A DNA stretch of 64,000 nt from contig JAKBJA010000172.1 of the NCBI GenBank assembly GCA_021836225.1, positions 16,865 to 80,864 on the forward strand, read 5' to 3'. Positions 26,623-36,222 of the stretch are shown piece after piece. Position 1 is the first letter of the stretch, and each line of letters opens with the position of its first letter. The position numbers and the translations under genes are program-made. The notes under the pieces were generated by a model. That model was not told the origin of the DNA. It saw only the letters and a list, made by a program, of their open reading frames with translations, and did no database searches. The stretch is from Pseudomonadota bacterium. GTDB lineage: Bacteria > Pseudomonadota > Gammaproteobacteria > Burkholderiales > Thiobacillaceae.

Positions 26623-27836
26623 CCCTCAATTGGGGTTGGTGCGGAAAAGCTGCGTTTATTGGAAGCATGTTCGCTTAGGGCCTTGGCCCAGATCCGCTCC
26701 ATGTTGCCCATGTGCGCATCGAGGGAGAATTCGTGCTCAACCCGCTGCCTGCCAGCACGTCCCATCGTGGTTTTCAAGGATTCATCCTTTGCCAAACGGA
26801 TGATGTGCTGGACTATGCTGTCCACATCACCTGGTTCGTAGAGGAATCCGGTCGTTCCGTGAACGAGGATTTCAGCAGCACCGTTTGAACGCGCGGCAAC
26901 TACGGGCAATCCTGCCGCCATGCCCTCGATCATGGCAAGCCCGAACGGTTCGACATCCGCTGCATGGATCAGCATGTCCGCGGTCGCCAATTGTTCCATT
27001 ACCTTTTCATGCTGAACAATTCCTTTCAGGCGAATACGGTCAGCGAGGTTGAGGTGCATTACTTGCGACTCCAGGTCTTTTCGGAGTGGGCCGTCTCCAA
27101 AGATTGTCAGATTGCACTCAAATCCACTTTCACGCAGTTTGGCCACCGCCTTCACAATGTCGTCCACCCGCTTTTCTGGAGAGAGTCTGCCAATTGTCAC
27201 GAGCTCCAAGGTGGAGCCGGGCTGTTTGCTTGTTCGCTGCAGTGGACCATTGATGGGCAGCCCATTCCAGACCCGATGCAGCTTCCGGTCAGAGCCGGTA
27301 AGGTCAATCCACGTCTGTCGCTCACTTTCGCTCACGACTACGATCGCGTCGGCGTTTTCCTGTGTGTATCGCAAAAATTCAACGGGGGTGTCGGCGACTG
27401 CGCCATGTGCGGTCACTACACAAGGCAGGCCGAGGAGTCTGGCGAGTGGAATGCCTACGTCGATTGCCCAATTGATGAAATGTACTTGTACAAGGTCCAC
27501 TTGCCGGATCTCCGGCATCGAGATCAGTTTGCAGAAAAAGCTCTTGCGACGTTCTGCGAGCATGCGGCCATAAAGGGCTTTATTCGCAGCGCGCGCGACG
27601 GCCGGCGTGAATCTTCGCAGGTCTGGTCGCCATGGCGTGGTTGTCCGGTAATTTGCATAAATCGCGGTGTGTTCGTCCAGTCCGAGTTGTTTGGCCAGCT
27701 GATGGCCGGAGTCGTTGCCAGTGTTTGCCGCGAGGACAGCAGTCTGATGCCCGAGGGCATGCGCGCCGACCATTTGCCAAAGGACGAAGGTGTGGGTGCC
27801 GACCGGAAAGCTGCCAACGACGTGAAGTTGTTTCAT
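26610..27836 (-). CDS. GT4 family glycosyltransferase
   Basis: 408 residues from ATG 27836. The N terminus is KQLHVVGSFPVGTHTFVL, and the central VVTAHGAVADTPVEF and VVVSESERQTW are GT4-like. The donor site is EPFGLAMIEGMAAGLPVVAAR. It is coupled to the FkbM gene by a 13-base overlap, suggesting that the sugar it adds is the one methylated; that is inference. Confidence 0.88.
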   Translation of the reverse strand: MKQLHVVGSFPVGTHTFVLWQMVGAHALGHQTAVLAANTGNDSGHQLAKQLGLDEHTAIYANYRTTTPWRPDLRRFTPAVARAANKALYGRMLAERRKSFFCKLISMPEIRQVDLVQVHFINWAIDVGIPLARLLGLPCVVTAHGAVADTPVEFLRYTQENADAIVVVSESERQTWIDLTGSDRKLHRVWNGLPINGPLQRTSKQPGSTLELVTIGRLSPEKRVDDIVKAVAKLRESGFECNLTIFGDGPLRKDLESQVMHLNLADRIRLKGIVQHEKVMEQLATADMLIHAADVEPFGLAMIEGMAAGLPVVAARSNGAAEILVHGTTGFLYEPGDVDSIVQHIIRLAKDESLKTTMGRAGRQRVEHEFSLDAHMGNMERIWAKALSEHASNKRSFSAPTPIEGCKT

Positions 27837-28071
27837 GACGCGACATCATCTCCATTTGTGATTTGGAATGGGCATATCGGAAAGTCGGCCCGGCCCCAAT
27901 TACGTGGCGCCCAAGGACGCCTAGTTTCACGACAAAGCACACAAAATAGCATTTTGGATATTACCTACAAAGGCGATATTGGGTATTGACTGCCCAGGTC
28001 CGTCGCCTGGAAGCGAGTCGTCGGCATAGTGCATTGAGTGTGAGCCAAATAGATTTACATGGAGACCACGG
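27837..28071. other. 235-base intergenic region
   Basis: This lies between the GT4 gene and the end of the GT2/phosphatase-fold fusion, both on the minus strand. It contains a CCAGG/CCTGG hairpin (27993-28009) without a T tract. I see no sigma-70 or sigma-54 promoter that I would defend and no coding potential. Confidence 0.35.
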
Positions 28072-31000
28072 TCAATTCTCCGTATCGCGATTATGTCTGA
28101 TCCATCTGTACAGACTCTCCCACAGCGTGGCGGCAATATCGGCATGCTGGTCAATCAGGTTCTTAATGCACATCGGATCCTCCACAACGTCGAAGAGCTG
28201 AAGCAGATGACCCTGGCTGAGGGGTTGATAGACGAGTTTCCAACGGCCTCGCCTGATCATGCGGTCCTTGGCAGCGAAGATGGTTTCGCAGTATTCGGGT
28301 TTGATGGCGAGCGTTCCGCTGCCACGATTCGGAACCTCGATCAGTTCAAGCAGGTTAGGATAGCGCAGATGTGTTTCCGGCAGCCCCGGAATATCGGCTA
28401 TCCAGATGCCAGTCTCGTTGAACGCATCGAGCTCCGGGCAGGCACGGTCTGGCCCCATGCAATTGACAAGCGACACGCCGTCCATATTGCTGGTTGTGGG
28501 ATGGCCGCATAATTCCAGAAGCGTCGGGGCCAGATCGATCGTGCGAACGACATCGTCGATCTTCCCTCTGGCAGGCAGGCTCGGGTCGCGGATCACCAAA
28601 GGGATGCGCGGGCTGGCTTCGCCGACAGCCGAATTGCCCTGGCCCCAGGTGTCGTGCTCGAAAAACTCCATGCCGTGGTCCGAATAGACGACGACGATCG
28701 TGTTATCAGCCAGCCCGCAGGCTTCAAGGTGTGCCAGCATTTTGCCCACTTCATCGTCAAATTCCGCCACACATCCGTCATACAGATCGATGATCTGGTC
28801 GAGATCGAATTCCGCCTTGGGGGCGCCCTGGCGTCGGATGATGTCGAACGGGTCGGTCAGGCGTGCCATGGCGAACTTGGATTCACCCTTATAGGCTGGA
28901 TCGGCAAAACGTGTGTACCAAGGCCATTCCGATGCAAACGGCGGGTGGGTGGTGGAATAGAACACGTTGAGAAAAAACGGTTGCGGGCTTTCTGCCAGGC
29001 GCGACACCAGCCGCCGCGCGCGCTTGCCCAAAGGCTGCGTCAGCGGCACCCCGCCCAGGTAGTACAGCTCGGGCAGCATCAGTCGTCCCAGCCGGTTGTG
29101 GGTGAACAGTGACAGGTACAGGCGCAGGTCCTTTGGACCCTGGCGAATCAGGTATTTCAGGTTCCACTGGTCTTCCGGCAGGTCGGTGTAATCAAAGCCG
29201 AAGGAAAACTTGCCCATGTCGCCACCGCACCAGTCCGAGAGCGCGGCTGTGCGATAGCCCGCCTGTTTCAGCAGGGTGGGCAGGGCGTCGACTTTCAGGC
29301 GCGTATCCTCGTCGGGAACAAAGTTGTCGCGGATGCCATGGGTGTGCGGCCAAGTGCCCGTCAGCATCGAGATCAGGCTGGGGGCGGTACGCGCGCACGG
29401 AACATAGCAGTTGGAAAACAGGGTGCCGGCCGCGGCTAGCGCATCGATGTTCGGGGTCAGCGCGCGGCGATAGCCCAGTGCGCCCAGGCGGTCGGCGCGC
29501 AGCGTATCGGAGCCGATCATCAGGATGTTGGGCGGCGCATCTTCTGCGCGCGTCGGCTGTTTGCGCGGTGCGCGTGCCTTCGGCTGCCAGCCCGTCCAGG
29601 TGATCGTTCCCGCAAAGAACAGCATTGCTGCCCACAGCGCCATCAGGTCGCCGATACGGCCTTCCCTTGACAATTGCCAACTGGCGGCTGCGAGCAGCAG
29701 TCCGACCAGACCCATGGCGCCCGCCTGCAGGACCGTGATGAAAGCCGGGCTCATCCACTGCCACAGCCGGTACAGTCGGCTCATGCGGTAATGCATCGAT
29801 GCCACCAGCAGGCCAGGATTGAAGCGCAGCTTGCGGATAAATTGCAGTGAGAACGCGCCCAGCACGCCCAGGATTGCGGCAATGAAGGCCAAGCCCGCCG
29901 ACCACGTTGCGCCGAGCACTGTGTTGAGCATGAAGTACAGCAATACCCCCGCGCCGCCGGTGAACAGCATCAGCGCGAACGCCCAGGCGGTCAGGCGTGC
30001 CAGTGCAAACAGGGTGTAGCGCCGGTAATGGGTGAGCACTTCATCGCGCATGCGCGGCCCGGTTTGTGAAAAATCGAGCAGCGATTTAGCGAGTAGCGCT
30101 GCCGACCCCAGGCCCGCCACCCCCATCGCGGGCAGGATGCCGGCCCAGCGCGCATCGCCGGCAGCGAGCCAGGCGATGAGGCCGCAGGCACCGGTAAGCA
30201 ACGCCAGGGCTTCGACGCCCAGCACGCCGCGATCGGGGGGTAGTTGCAGTTGCTTTCTGCGATTGGTAGGAAGGGAGTCAGGGGCATCGAGGTCGTCAAC
30301 CGAGGCCACCCCCATATAGTCGGTTTGACGGGTCATGTAGGACGGGTCGGACAGGCGATCCCAACGTCCACGCAAAAAGCCATATAGGTTGACGACGCGT
30401 ACGAACTCCATCACCGCAAGGACGCGCAGGCGCATCCTCCAGCCCTTGTCGGCAGTGGTTTTGCTGGCCTGTGTCCACAAGTGCCGATAAACGTGCCAGG
30501 CGGCCACTGCGAGTGCAGCGGCCAGCAAGGGCACAAACCACACGCTCCCCAAAAGCAGCAGCAGAAACAGACCGTGCACCTGAAGATTGGTGAGGTAACC
30601 GGAAGTGCCGATGCCCACTCGCGAATTGCCGCGAGAAAAATTGATTCTCTGCCTGGCCAGCGCACGCCAGGTTTCGCGGGGGCGCCAGCGCACGATGGCG
30701 TCGCGGCAGAACACGAAGCGCATCCCCAGTTGCCGCATGCGGATGTTGAACAGCGTGTCTTCCGCGGCATACAGCCATTCCGGGTAGCCCCCGGCTTTTT
30801 CCCAGGCGAGCTTGGTGAATGCGACCGAACGGCTTGAGGGGTAGAAGCGCGCGGTTTCGGTCTGGTCGCGATTCGGCTGGAAAGTGGCGTACACCACTGC
30901 TTCTTCGAAGGGAGTGTGCGTTTCGAAACTGAAATTGCCTGCAACCACGTCTGGTTTGCAGTCGGCTTCAAAGCAGCGCTCGATCTGTTTCAGCCAATCC

Positions 31001-31287
31001 GGATCCACACGGCAACCCGCATCGGTGATAGCGAGATGGGTACCGGTTGCAGCAGCAATACCGAGGTTGCGACCTTCAGCAATATTACATGGCTGCGAGA
31101 TCATGCGGAGGACACCACGTTCCGCGTAATCTTCGAGGATTTCAACGGTGCCGTCGGTGCTGGCGCCATCGACGATCACGATCTCGTCAGGCTTGCGGTT
31201 CTGCGACAACAGGGATTCGACAAAATCACGTATCGTGCCAGCTTCGTTGCGGACAGTGGCGATGATTGCGAAGCTGGGTTTTGTCAT
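28072..31287 (-). CDS. GT2 glycosyltransferase / membrane / alkaline-phosphatase-fold (sulfatase-like) fusion
   Basis: 1071 residues, continuous in one frame. Residues 1-~230 are a GT2 domain (FAIIATVRNEAGTI, IVDGASTDGT, DAGCRVDPDW). Hydrophobic segments at ~240-275 and ~365-575 form a membrane region. Residues ~584-1060 are an alkaline-phosphatase superfamily domain: Asp594 in GSDTLRADR, STTHPPF, and YSDHGMEFFEHDTW with Asp870/His871/His878 as metal ligands. The nucleophile position, in RTAPSLISMLTG, is Thr634 (codon ACC), not the Cys or Ser needed for formylglycine. It therefore resembles LtaS/EptA-type phosphotransferases more than true sulfatases. It may both build and modify a glycan across the membrane. 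Confidence 0.85.
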   Translation of the reverse strand: MTKPSFAIIATVRNEAGTIRDFVESLLSQNRKPDEIVIVDGASTDGTVEILEDYAERGVLRMISQPCNIAEGRNLGIAAATGTHLAITDAGCRVDPDWLKQIERCFEADCKPDVVAGNFSFETHTPFEEAVVYATFQPNRDQTETARFYPSSRSVAFTKLAWEKAGGYPEWLYAAEDTLFNIRMRQLGMRFVFCRDAIVRWRPRETWRALARQRINFSRGNSRVGIGTSGYLTNLQVHGLFLLLLLGSVWFVPLLAAALAVAAWHVYRHLWTQASKTTADKGWRMRLRVLAVMEFVRVVNLYGFLRGRWDRLSDPSYMTRQTDYMGVASVDDLDAPDSLPTNRRKQLQLPPDRGVLGVEALALLTGACGLIAWLAAGDARWAGILPAMGVAGLGSAALLAKSLLDFSQTGPRMRDEVLTHYRRYTLFALARLTAWAFALMLFTGGAGVLLYFMLNTVLGATWSAGLAFIAAILGVLGAFSLQFIRKLRFNPGLLVASMHYRMSRLYRLWQWMSPAFITVLQAGAMGLVGLLLAAASWQLSREGRIGDLMALWAAMLFFAGTITWTGWQPKARAPRKQPTRAEDAPPNILMIGSDTLRADRLGALGYRRALTPNIDALAAAGTLFSNCYVPCARTAPSLISMLTGTWPHTHGIRDNFVPDEDTRLKVDALPTLLKQAGYRTAALSDWCGGDMGKFSFGFDYTDLPEDQWNLKYLIRQGPKDLRLYLSLFTHNRLGRLMLPELYYLGGVPLTQPLGKRARRLVSRLAESPQPFFLNVFYSTTHPPFASEWPWYTRFADPAYKGESKFAMARLTDPFDIIRRQGAPKAEFDLDQIIDLYDGCVAEFDDEVGKMLAHLEACGLADNTIVVVYSDHGMEFFEHDTWGQGNSAVGEASPRIPLVIRDPSLPARGKIDDVVRTIDLAPTLLELCGHPTTSNMDGVSLVNCMGPDRACPELDAFNETGIWIADIPGLPETHLRYPNLLELIEVPNRGSGTLAIKPEYCETIFAAKDRMIRRGRWKLVYQPLSQGHLLQLFDVVEDPMCIKNLIDQHADIAATLWESLYRWIRHNRDTEN

Positions 31288-31408
31288 GTATGTGTTCTAA
31301 ATAAACGCCACAAACAACATCACGGAAGACACAGTGCTGTTGATAGGAAACACCGATGTCCCCCTTCATTAGCGATACTCTACATATAAGATGAATATTG
31401 CCCTGCCG

Positions 31409-32320
31409 CTAACCCGCTATCCAGCCGCCCACGTAGCCGACAAAGTAGGCAGCGTTCATTTCCTTGCGGAGTGATTTGTTCGCCCCTGAGCGCAGGCGCT
31501 CTTGCGCCGCCGTCTTTAGGGCGCGCAGCAATTGCGCAAATAGATACTTGGGAGGAAATCGACTCTTCGTTCCCCGATTTCGTCTCCCTTCCATTTTTCC
31601 CTGGCGAAAATGCAGATCGAGAAAGTAGCTGCGATTCAACTTGGCTGCCTGGATGCGGTGGTATATCACCGCATCAGGCGTCCACCACACACTAAACCCC
31701 GTGGACAACAGACGCCGATAAAAGTCGACTTCCTCTCCGCCGGTGTTGTCGGTACCCTTGCGGCCAAGCATTGGATCGAAATTCCCCGTGCGATCAATTA
31801 CAGCCTTACGAAATCCGAAGTTGCCGCCATAAAATGAAGTGCTGTGCTCGGTAAGTTGCGTAATTTCATGGTATCGATCCACGTCGCCCAGAAAGCCCAG
31901 CAGGTCATCCTGTAACCAGGCAGGGCGGGCATCCTCGAACATGACTCGGATGCGACTTCCGAAAGCATCGGGTGCTTTTGACTCAATTAGACGCTCGTAG
32001 GCACAGAGCCAGTCCTCGTCTGGCGTTTCATCATCGTCTATGAAAATGATGTATTCCCCGCGTGCTTCCCTGATAGCTCGATTGCGCGCATTCGATAGGC
32101 CCAATTCTTCTTCCCGCACCACACGTATCCGCCAGCCGTCCGGCCACGGGTGGTGTGCGAGCAGTTCGTGGGTGCCATCGCTGCAGCCGTTGTCGATGAT
32201 TAGCAGCTCCCATGCAGCCTTTGGCATGGAAAGCGCGCGCAAGTCTTTCAATGTTCGGACCAGGCGGTCTGCATGGTTGTGCGTGCAGAGCGCGACTGTG
32301 TAGGCAAATGTGTCGGTCAT
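31409..32320 (-). CDS. GT2 family glycosyltransferase
   Basis: 303 residues from ATG 32320. It starts AYTVALCTHNHADRLVRTL and continues LLIIDNGCSDGTHELL, EARGEYIIFIDDDE (DXD-type metal site) and TGGEEVDFYRRLLSTG. It belongs to the rhamnosyltransferase-like GT2 group. ATGA-type overlap with the deacetylase gene upstream shows co-translation. A 121-base AT-rich gap separates it from the fusion gene downstream. Confidence 0.88.
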   Translation of the reverse strand: MTDTFAYTVALCTHNHADRLVRTLKDLRALSMPKAAWELLIIDNGCSDGTHELLAHHPWPDGWRIRVVREEELGLSNARNRAIREARGEYIIFIDDDETPDEDWLCAYERLIESKAPDAFGSRIRVMFEDARPAWLQDDLLGFLGDVDRYHEITQLTEHSTSFYGGNFGFRKAVIDRTGNFDPMLGRKGTDNTGGEEVDFYRRLLSTGFSVWWTPDAVIYHRIQAAKLNRSYFLDLHFRQGKMEGRRNRGTKSRFPPKYLFAQLLRALKTAAQERLRSGANKSLRKEMNAAYFVGYVGGWIAG

Positions 32321-33111
32321 GAGCTTATTGCGCGAAAACGACTTGCCACGCGGCTTAAGTAATATCTGGCCACACTTCCCAGTCGTCCGTCATTCGTGCC
32401 AAGTCGCATCTTGCGCAGAAGCATTGCCGGCGTGTCTGCGCCGAAAACATCCAGTCGTCGAATGCGGTAGCGATTAACGTCGCGGCGGTTGAATCCCGGC
32501 TGGGTTGAAAAAGCGGCGCGATAGCCCACGGAACTAGTCGCGTGTTCCACACGGTTATCCAGATGTCCGAAGGGGTAAGCCAGGTACTCGCCGTCAAAGG
32601 CAAACGATTTTTGCAGCGTCGTGCGTGATCGGGACAACTCTTCCACCAAAACGGAATCGTCCAGTGTGGGGAGGCTGGGATGCGTGCAGGTGTGTGAATG
32701 AAAACTGATTCCGCGTCCAGCCATGTCGCGAATCTCGTCGGCGTCGAGTAAAGGATAGGTCCTGCCGTCCGGATTGACTGGCTGGGTCCACTCGTCCTGC
32801 TTGCCAATCAGATCGGTCACCAGGAACACGGTGGCGGGCCATCCATGCTGCTCAAGAACCGGCAAGGCGTAGTCGCGTACCCCGCGGAAACCGTCATCGA
32901 AGGTGATCACGAAACTCTTTTCAGAGAGATCCATTTTTCCCTCGACCCAGTCAATGAACTCCCCTATTCCAACCGCGTTCATACCGCAGTTGGCCAGGGC
33001 TTGCATGTGTGCCGCGAACTGCTTGGGAGATATGCAATATTTTTGTTCCCACGCATTGTTGGCGGTGCCAACGCGGTGATACATCAATACAACGATTTTG
33101 TCGGTAGGCAT
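32317..33111 (-). CDS. Polysaccharide deacetylase (NodB domain)
   Basis: 264 residues from ATG 33111, preferred because AAGG lies about 9 bases upstream and MPTDKIVVLMYHRVG is the usual family start; a TTG at 33138 would add nine residues. NodB motifs are VITFDDGF (motif 1, Asp-Asp), FHSHTCTHPSL (motif 2, metal-binding His) and YLAYPFGHLDN (motif 3). It has no signal peptide, so it probably acts in the cytosol, on a nucleotide- or lipid-linked N-acetyl sugar. It overlaps the following GT2 gene by 4 bases. Confidence 0.88.
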   Translation of the reverse strand: MPTDKIVVLMYHRVGTANNAWEQKYCISPKQFAAHMQALANCGMNAVGIGEFIDWVEGKMDLSEKSFVITFDDGFRGVRDYALPVLEQHGWPATVFLVTDLIGKQDEWTQPVNPDGRTYPLLDADEIRDMAGRGISFHSHTCTHPSLPTLDDSVLVEELSRSRTTLQKSFAFDGEYLAYPFGHLDNRVEHATSSVGYRAAFSTQPGFNRRDVNRYRIRRLDVFGADTPAMLLRKMRLGTNDGRLGSVARYYLSRVASRFRAISS

Positions 33112-33214
33112 AAGGTCAGCCTTAACAAGCCGTTTCAATCAAGCCGCGATACGGAACCACAACAAACGGTGCGAGGGCTGCTTTGATCATTGCGGGCATC
33201 AAGAATGTGGATTT

Positions 33215-34144
33215 TCACTCGTAATTCAGTTGGTGTGCTATGGGTGACACGGCACGCCGCAGCAACCATCGTTCCAGCTTGCTTACATAGGCCTGCTCAC
33301 CCCCCCGCTCCGAACTGCCGACTTTGGTCTTGAGGAGGGAGTGGTCTATCGAGATGCTTAGATGCTTTTCTATCGTCTCGAGCGGCATGTTGCCTGCAAC
33401 AAGATCCTCGTAACGCACCATAAGCGCATTGAGTCCCTCTGCATCCCTTATGAAACTTTCAACCAGATTTCGCCAGTGTTTTCCAAAATTCGTTGGCGTA
33501 AACATGGGCCTGTCCGGAAATGTGTCGTACCACTCGCGGCCATAGCGGCAATAGGATCGATAAGCATCAAGCGGGTTGCGGTAGAGAAACACGAAACGAG
33601 CTTTTGGATAGAGCCACTGCAGGTAGGCGCAATGATCAGTATTCAGGCGGACCTCCTTGATGCCCCAGCGATCTGCTCCCGCACGGCGCGCTGGTTCGGC
33701 GAACATCGTATCGAAAAGCGCACGCTGCCCCCTGCGCCAGTCTTCAAGGGAAGGAAACAAATTGGCGATCCACTCTCCGGATAACTGATTTGGTGGCGTG
33801 CCTTCGTAGAAATAGGCCTGCGGCGGCCAGCCGGGTCGGAATGCCCGCATGCTGTCTGACAGCGCTTGGATCAAGCCACACTCGTCATAGGGCTCACCCC
33901 AGATGAGCACCCGGGAATCGGACATGATGAGCCGTTGCAGCAGGGTGGAGCCTGAGCGCCAGCCGGCGGAAAGCAGAAATATCGGCTCCTCGTTATCATC
34001 GGCAACCCTGGGCGGACACCTCGCCTGGAGCACCCTGACGCCTGTAGAAACGCTTGGCCTGTGCTGGAGTGCCCGCTGATGGGCTGACCTGGCCTTTGCG
34101 GTACCGCGAAGGGCCGCTGACAAGTATTCCAGAATGTTCGTCAC
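33215..34144 (-). CDS. Sulfotransferase-fold protein
   Basis: 309 residues from GTG 34144, chosen because it lies one base after the stop of the upstream GT2 gene; a longer reading would run into that gene. The phosphosulfate loop is LLSAGWRSGSTLLQRL (RSGSTL at 63-68). The 3'-phosphate motif is FVFLYRNPLDAYRSY, and later MVRYEDLVAGN. It is a third PAPS-type sulfotransferase in this locus; a glycan acceptor is inferred. A 103-base gap follows before the deacetylase gene. Confidence 0.83.
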   Translation of the reverse strand: MTNILEYLSAALRGTAKARSAHQRALQHRPSVSTGVRVLQARCPPRVADDNEEPIFLLSAGWRSGSTLLQRLIMSDSRVLIWGEPYDECGLIQALSDSMRAFRPGWPPQAYFYEGTPPNQLSGEWIANLFPSLEDWRRGQRALFDTMFAEPARRAGADRWGIKEVRLNTDHCAYLQWLYPKARFVFLYRNPLDAYRSYCRYGREWYDTFPDRPMFTPTNFGKHWRNLVESFIRDAEGLNALMVRYEDLVAGNMPLETIEKHLSISIDHSLLKTKVGSSERGGEQAYVSKLERWLLRRAVSPIAHQLNYE

Positions 34145-34145
34145 T

Positions 34146-35171
34146 TTACTGGTTGCCTCCCGGCGCCGATTTGAGGAATGCGGGCCGCACGTACTCAACT
34201 GTTCCGGCACTCTGCATCAATGCCATCAGGGTCTCCTTCGCCTCTTTGAAATCCGTCTGGCCGGCGCGATAACGCGTTAAAAGGGCTGTCACCTCAGGGC
34301 TGAGCCGAGCCATGAGGTACTGTCGGCAATAGTCATGATGGGCTTTCGTGAGGCGATAGGAGATGCTGTGGACCAGCTTTCCGCTCCATCTGAGCAAGAG
34401 GTTATTGATGCCATCAACATTCTGGAGAAGCAGAGCAACCACCGCATTGACTGCATCCTCCTCATTGATAAAGCCGTTCTTGTAACGGACCAGTACATCG
34501 GATGCCTTGACTTCACAGTACCGCGAGCAGAAGAGCGCGTCGTCATGTCGCCGAAAGTAGTAGAGCGGCTCGGGAATGTGACACGATTTGAAACGTTCCG
34601 CGATACGCATGAAATAGTCGTAGTCTTCGACCAGAAACAAATCGGGATCGTAGTCGCCGACAGTATCGTAGGCCTCGCGGGTATAGAGAAAGCAGGCGCC
34701 AATGTGATTGCTTTTCTCCAATTGCAATTGGCCTGGGAGCTTTTCATGGCGTTTTTCCAGCGCATTCCCCGCGGCGTCGATATCTGCAAAAAGGTAATAG
34801 TCCGCGTAGACAAAGTCGCAGTCGCCCTGTTGCAGACGAGCGACCATTTTCTCAATGGCCGTTTCGGCGAAGAGGTTGTCGTCTGATGTCCAGGTGAGGT
34901 AGTCGCCGCGAGCGAGTGAGAAGCCCTTGTTGAGTGCACGGGGCAATTTCAGGTTGGGCGCATTGCGTACATAGCGAATGCGGGCGTCGCTGAAGGACTC
35001 GACAATCTCCGGCGTATTGTCGGGCGAGTTGTCATCGACGATGATCAACTCCAGATTCGTGTAGGTCTGGCACAGGATGCTTCGAATCGCGTTCGGCAGT
35101 ACCTGTGCCCGCTTGTAGGTGGGAAGCACGATACTTACCAGGGGTTGGCTTGCGCGTGGCGTGCTATTCAT
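34146..35171 (-). CDS. GT2 family glycosyltransferase
   Basis: 341 residues from ATG 35171. GT-A motifs are VSIVLPTYKRAQVLPNAI, LIIVDDNSPDNT and YLTWTSDDNLFAE. FLVEDYDYFMRIAERF is the likely catalytic-base helix. One base separates its stop from the sulfotransferase start, indicating coupled expression. The C-terminal ~90 residues are helical with no recognised domain. Confidence 0.88.
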   Translation of the reverse strand: MNSTPRASQPLVSIVLPTYKRAQVLPNAIRSILCQTYTNLELIIVDDNSPDNTPEIVESFSDARIRYVRNAPNLKLPRALNKGFSLARGDYLTWTSDDNLFAETAIEKMVARLQQGDCDFVYADYYLFADIDAAGNALEKRHEKLPGQLQLEKSNHIGACFLYTREAYDTVGDYDPDLFLVEDYDYFMRIAERFKSCHIPEPLYYFRRHDDALFCSRYCEVKASDVLVRYKNGFINEEDAVNAVVALLLQNVDGINNLLLRWSGKLVHSISYRLTKAHHDYCRQYLMARLSPEVTALLTRYRAGQTDFKEAKETLMALMQSAGTVEYVRPAFLKSAPGGNQ

Positions 35172-35427
35172 TTTCTCAAGAGCGTCCGGCTGCGCTGTTG
35201 GCAGGACAAATTGACTAATGCTTCAATTTTTCGAGTGTGCAAAAGAGGGGTGCGTACGAGCCCGGCCAGCGCAATTGAGGGGATGTGAATCATAAAGGTG
35301 CCGTAACACGATCTGTCATCGCTATCGATTATGACGAACCTGCGCATGCTTATTTTTCGCTCGAAAAAAGATGATTCCGCATAGCCATCATTGGCAAAGT
35401 ATTGGCCGCATCCAGAACAGTAAATGA
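35172..35427. other. 256-base AT-rich intergenic region
   Basis: This lies between the minus-strand sulfotransferase at 35428 and the GT2 gene. It holds an AT-rich inverted repeat, TTTTTCG/CGAAAAA with a 2-base centre, at 35353-35368. That could be a weak terminator or a protein-binding site but lacks a GC stem. No ORF is credible here. Confidence 0.35.
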
Positions 35428-36183
35428 TTAGTCGGCCCGAAAAAGCTGGGTGTACAAGCTAATGTCTGGCGCACAGAGCTCGGCGATTCTCGACATTACG
35501 GAATCCGAAAGGCGAGCGTCCTTTCTGCCCTCGGGAGTTCGATTCAAGTACTTAATGTCCAGCTTGTGCTGAAACTTCTCTTCAAATTTTCTGGCGAAGT
35601 CGGGCAGATCATCTAGCCTGCCTAGAATCGAAAACCTTTTATATCGACCCAGGGCAATTTTGATTAACTCCTCTGAGTCGATACTGCTTTTTTTCAAATC
35701 CTCAGTAATTTCATCGACAAAAGCTCTACCGAAGGATTTTGCCTGTTTTGTTTCGATGAACTCTTCGATCGGCATCTCTATTTTTTTCTGGAGCGCATTA
35801 TAACGATAATGTGAGAGCCACCGGGCAACCGGATCACGGAGTACTGTGACAAAGTGCCACTCGTCCTGGTATGCGTCATGCGCGGAATTGCTGTACTGAA
35901 AATGCCCAGAGATGCATCTGACGTTTGGCAAGGACATCATGTAATTCAAGAGGTCCCGACGAACAAGAGGGTAGTGGGTCGTTTCGACTGTATTCCGCTC
36001 GGCAAATCGGGCTGCCTCCTCGTTCAAAATTACAATCGAGTTCAAGTCGCGTGCACGCCATGGCTTGTAGCACTTGACGATGGCATTGGATATCGAGGTT
36101 CCCCCGCACTTGGCGATATGGAAAAAGAAAATCCTGTGATTCCTGATCGGTGGGGCGAGCAGGTCTTTCATTCGATCAAACAC
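35428..36183 (-). CDS. Sulfotransferase family 2-like protein
   Basis: 251 residues from GTG 36183 (AGAGG about 10 bases upstream); an ATG at 36171 is possible. The loop FFFHIAKCGGTSISNAI and VTVLRDPVARWLSHYRY are typical of the carbohydrate sulfotransferase group that includes heparan 2-O-sulfotransferases. The C-terminal region is Lys-rich. Base composition is clearly more AT-rich than the XrtA genes, suggesting separate acquisition. It is 39 bases downstream of wecB. Confidence 0.82.
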   Translation of the reverse strand: MFDRMKDLLAPPIRNHRIFFFHIAKCGGTSISNAIVKCYKPWRARDLNSIVILNEEAARFAERNTVETTHYPLVRRDLLNYMMSLPNVRCISGHFQYSNSAHDAYQDEWHFVTVLRDPVARWLSHYRYNALQKKIEMPIEEFIETKQAKSFGRAFVDEITEDLKKSSIDSEELIKIALGRYKRFSILGRLDDLPDFARKFEEKFQHKLDIKYLNRTPEGRKDARLSDSVMSRIAELCAPDISLYTQLFRAD

Positions 36184-36222
36184 GGAACGAGCCTCTTTTT
36201 ACGTTGAAAATGCCATGCAATT

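Noticed and set aside
27993..28009. CCAGG/CCTGG hairpin as a terminator
   Set aside because: Only a 5-bp stem, and no T tract on either strand.
29380..29420. Sulfatase active-site motif in the fusion protein
   Set aside because: The segment reads TAPSL with Thr (ACC) at the nucleophile position and no C/S-x-P/A-S-R core, so a formylglycine sulfatase is not supported.
35353..35368. TTTTTCG/CGAAAAA inverted repeat as a terminator
   Set aside because: The stem is almost all A-T with a 2-base centre; it is recorded only in the gap description.
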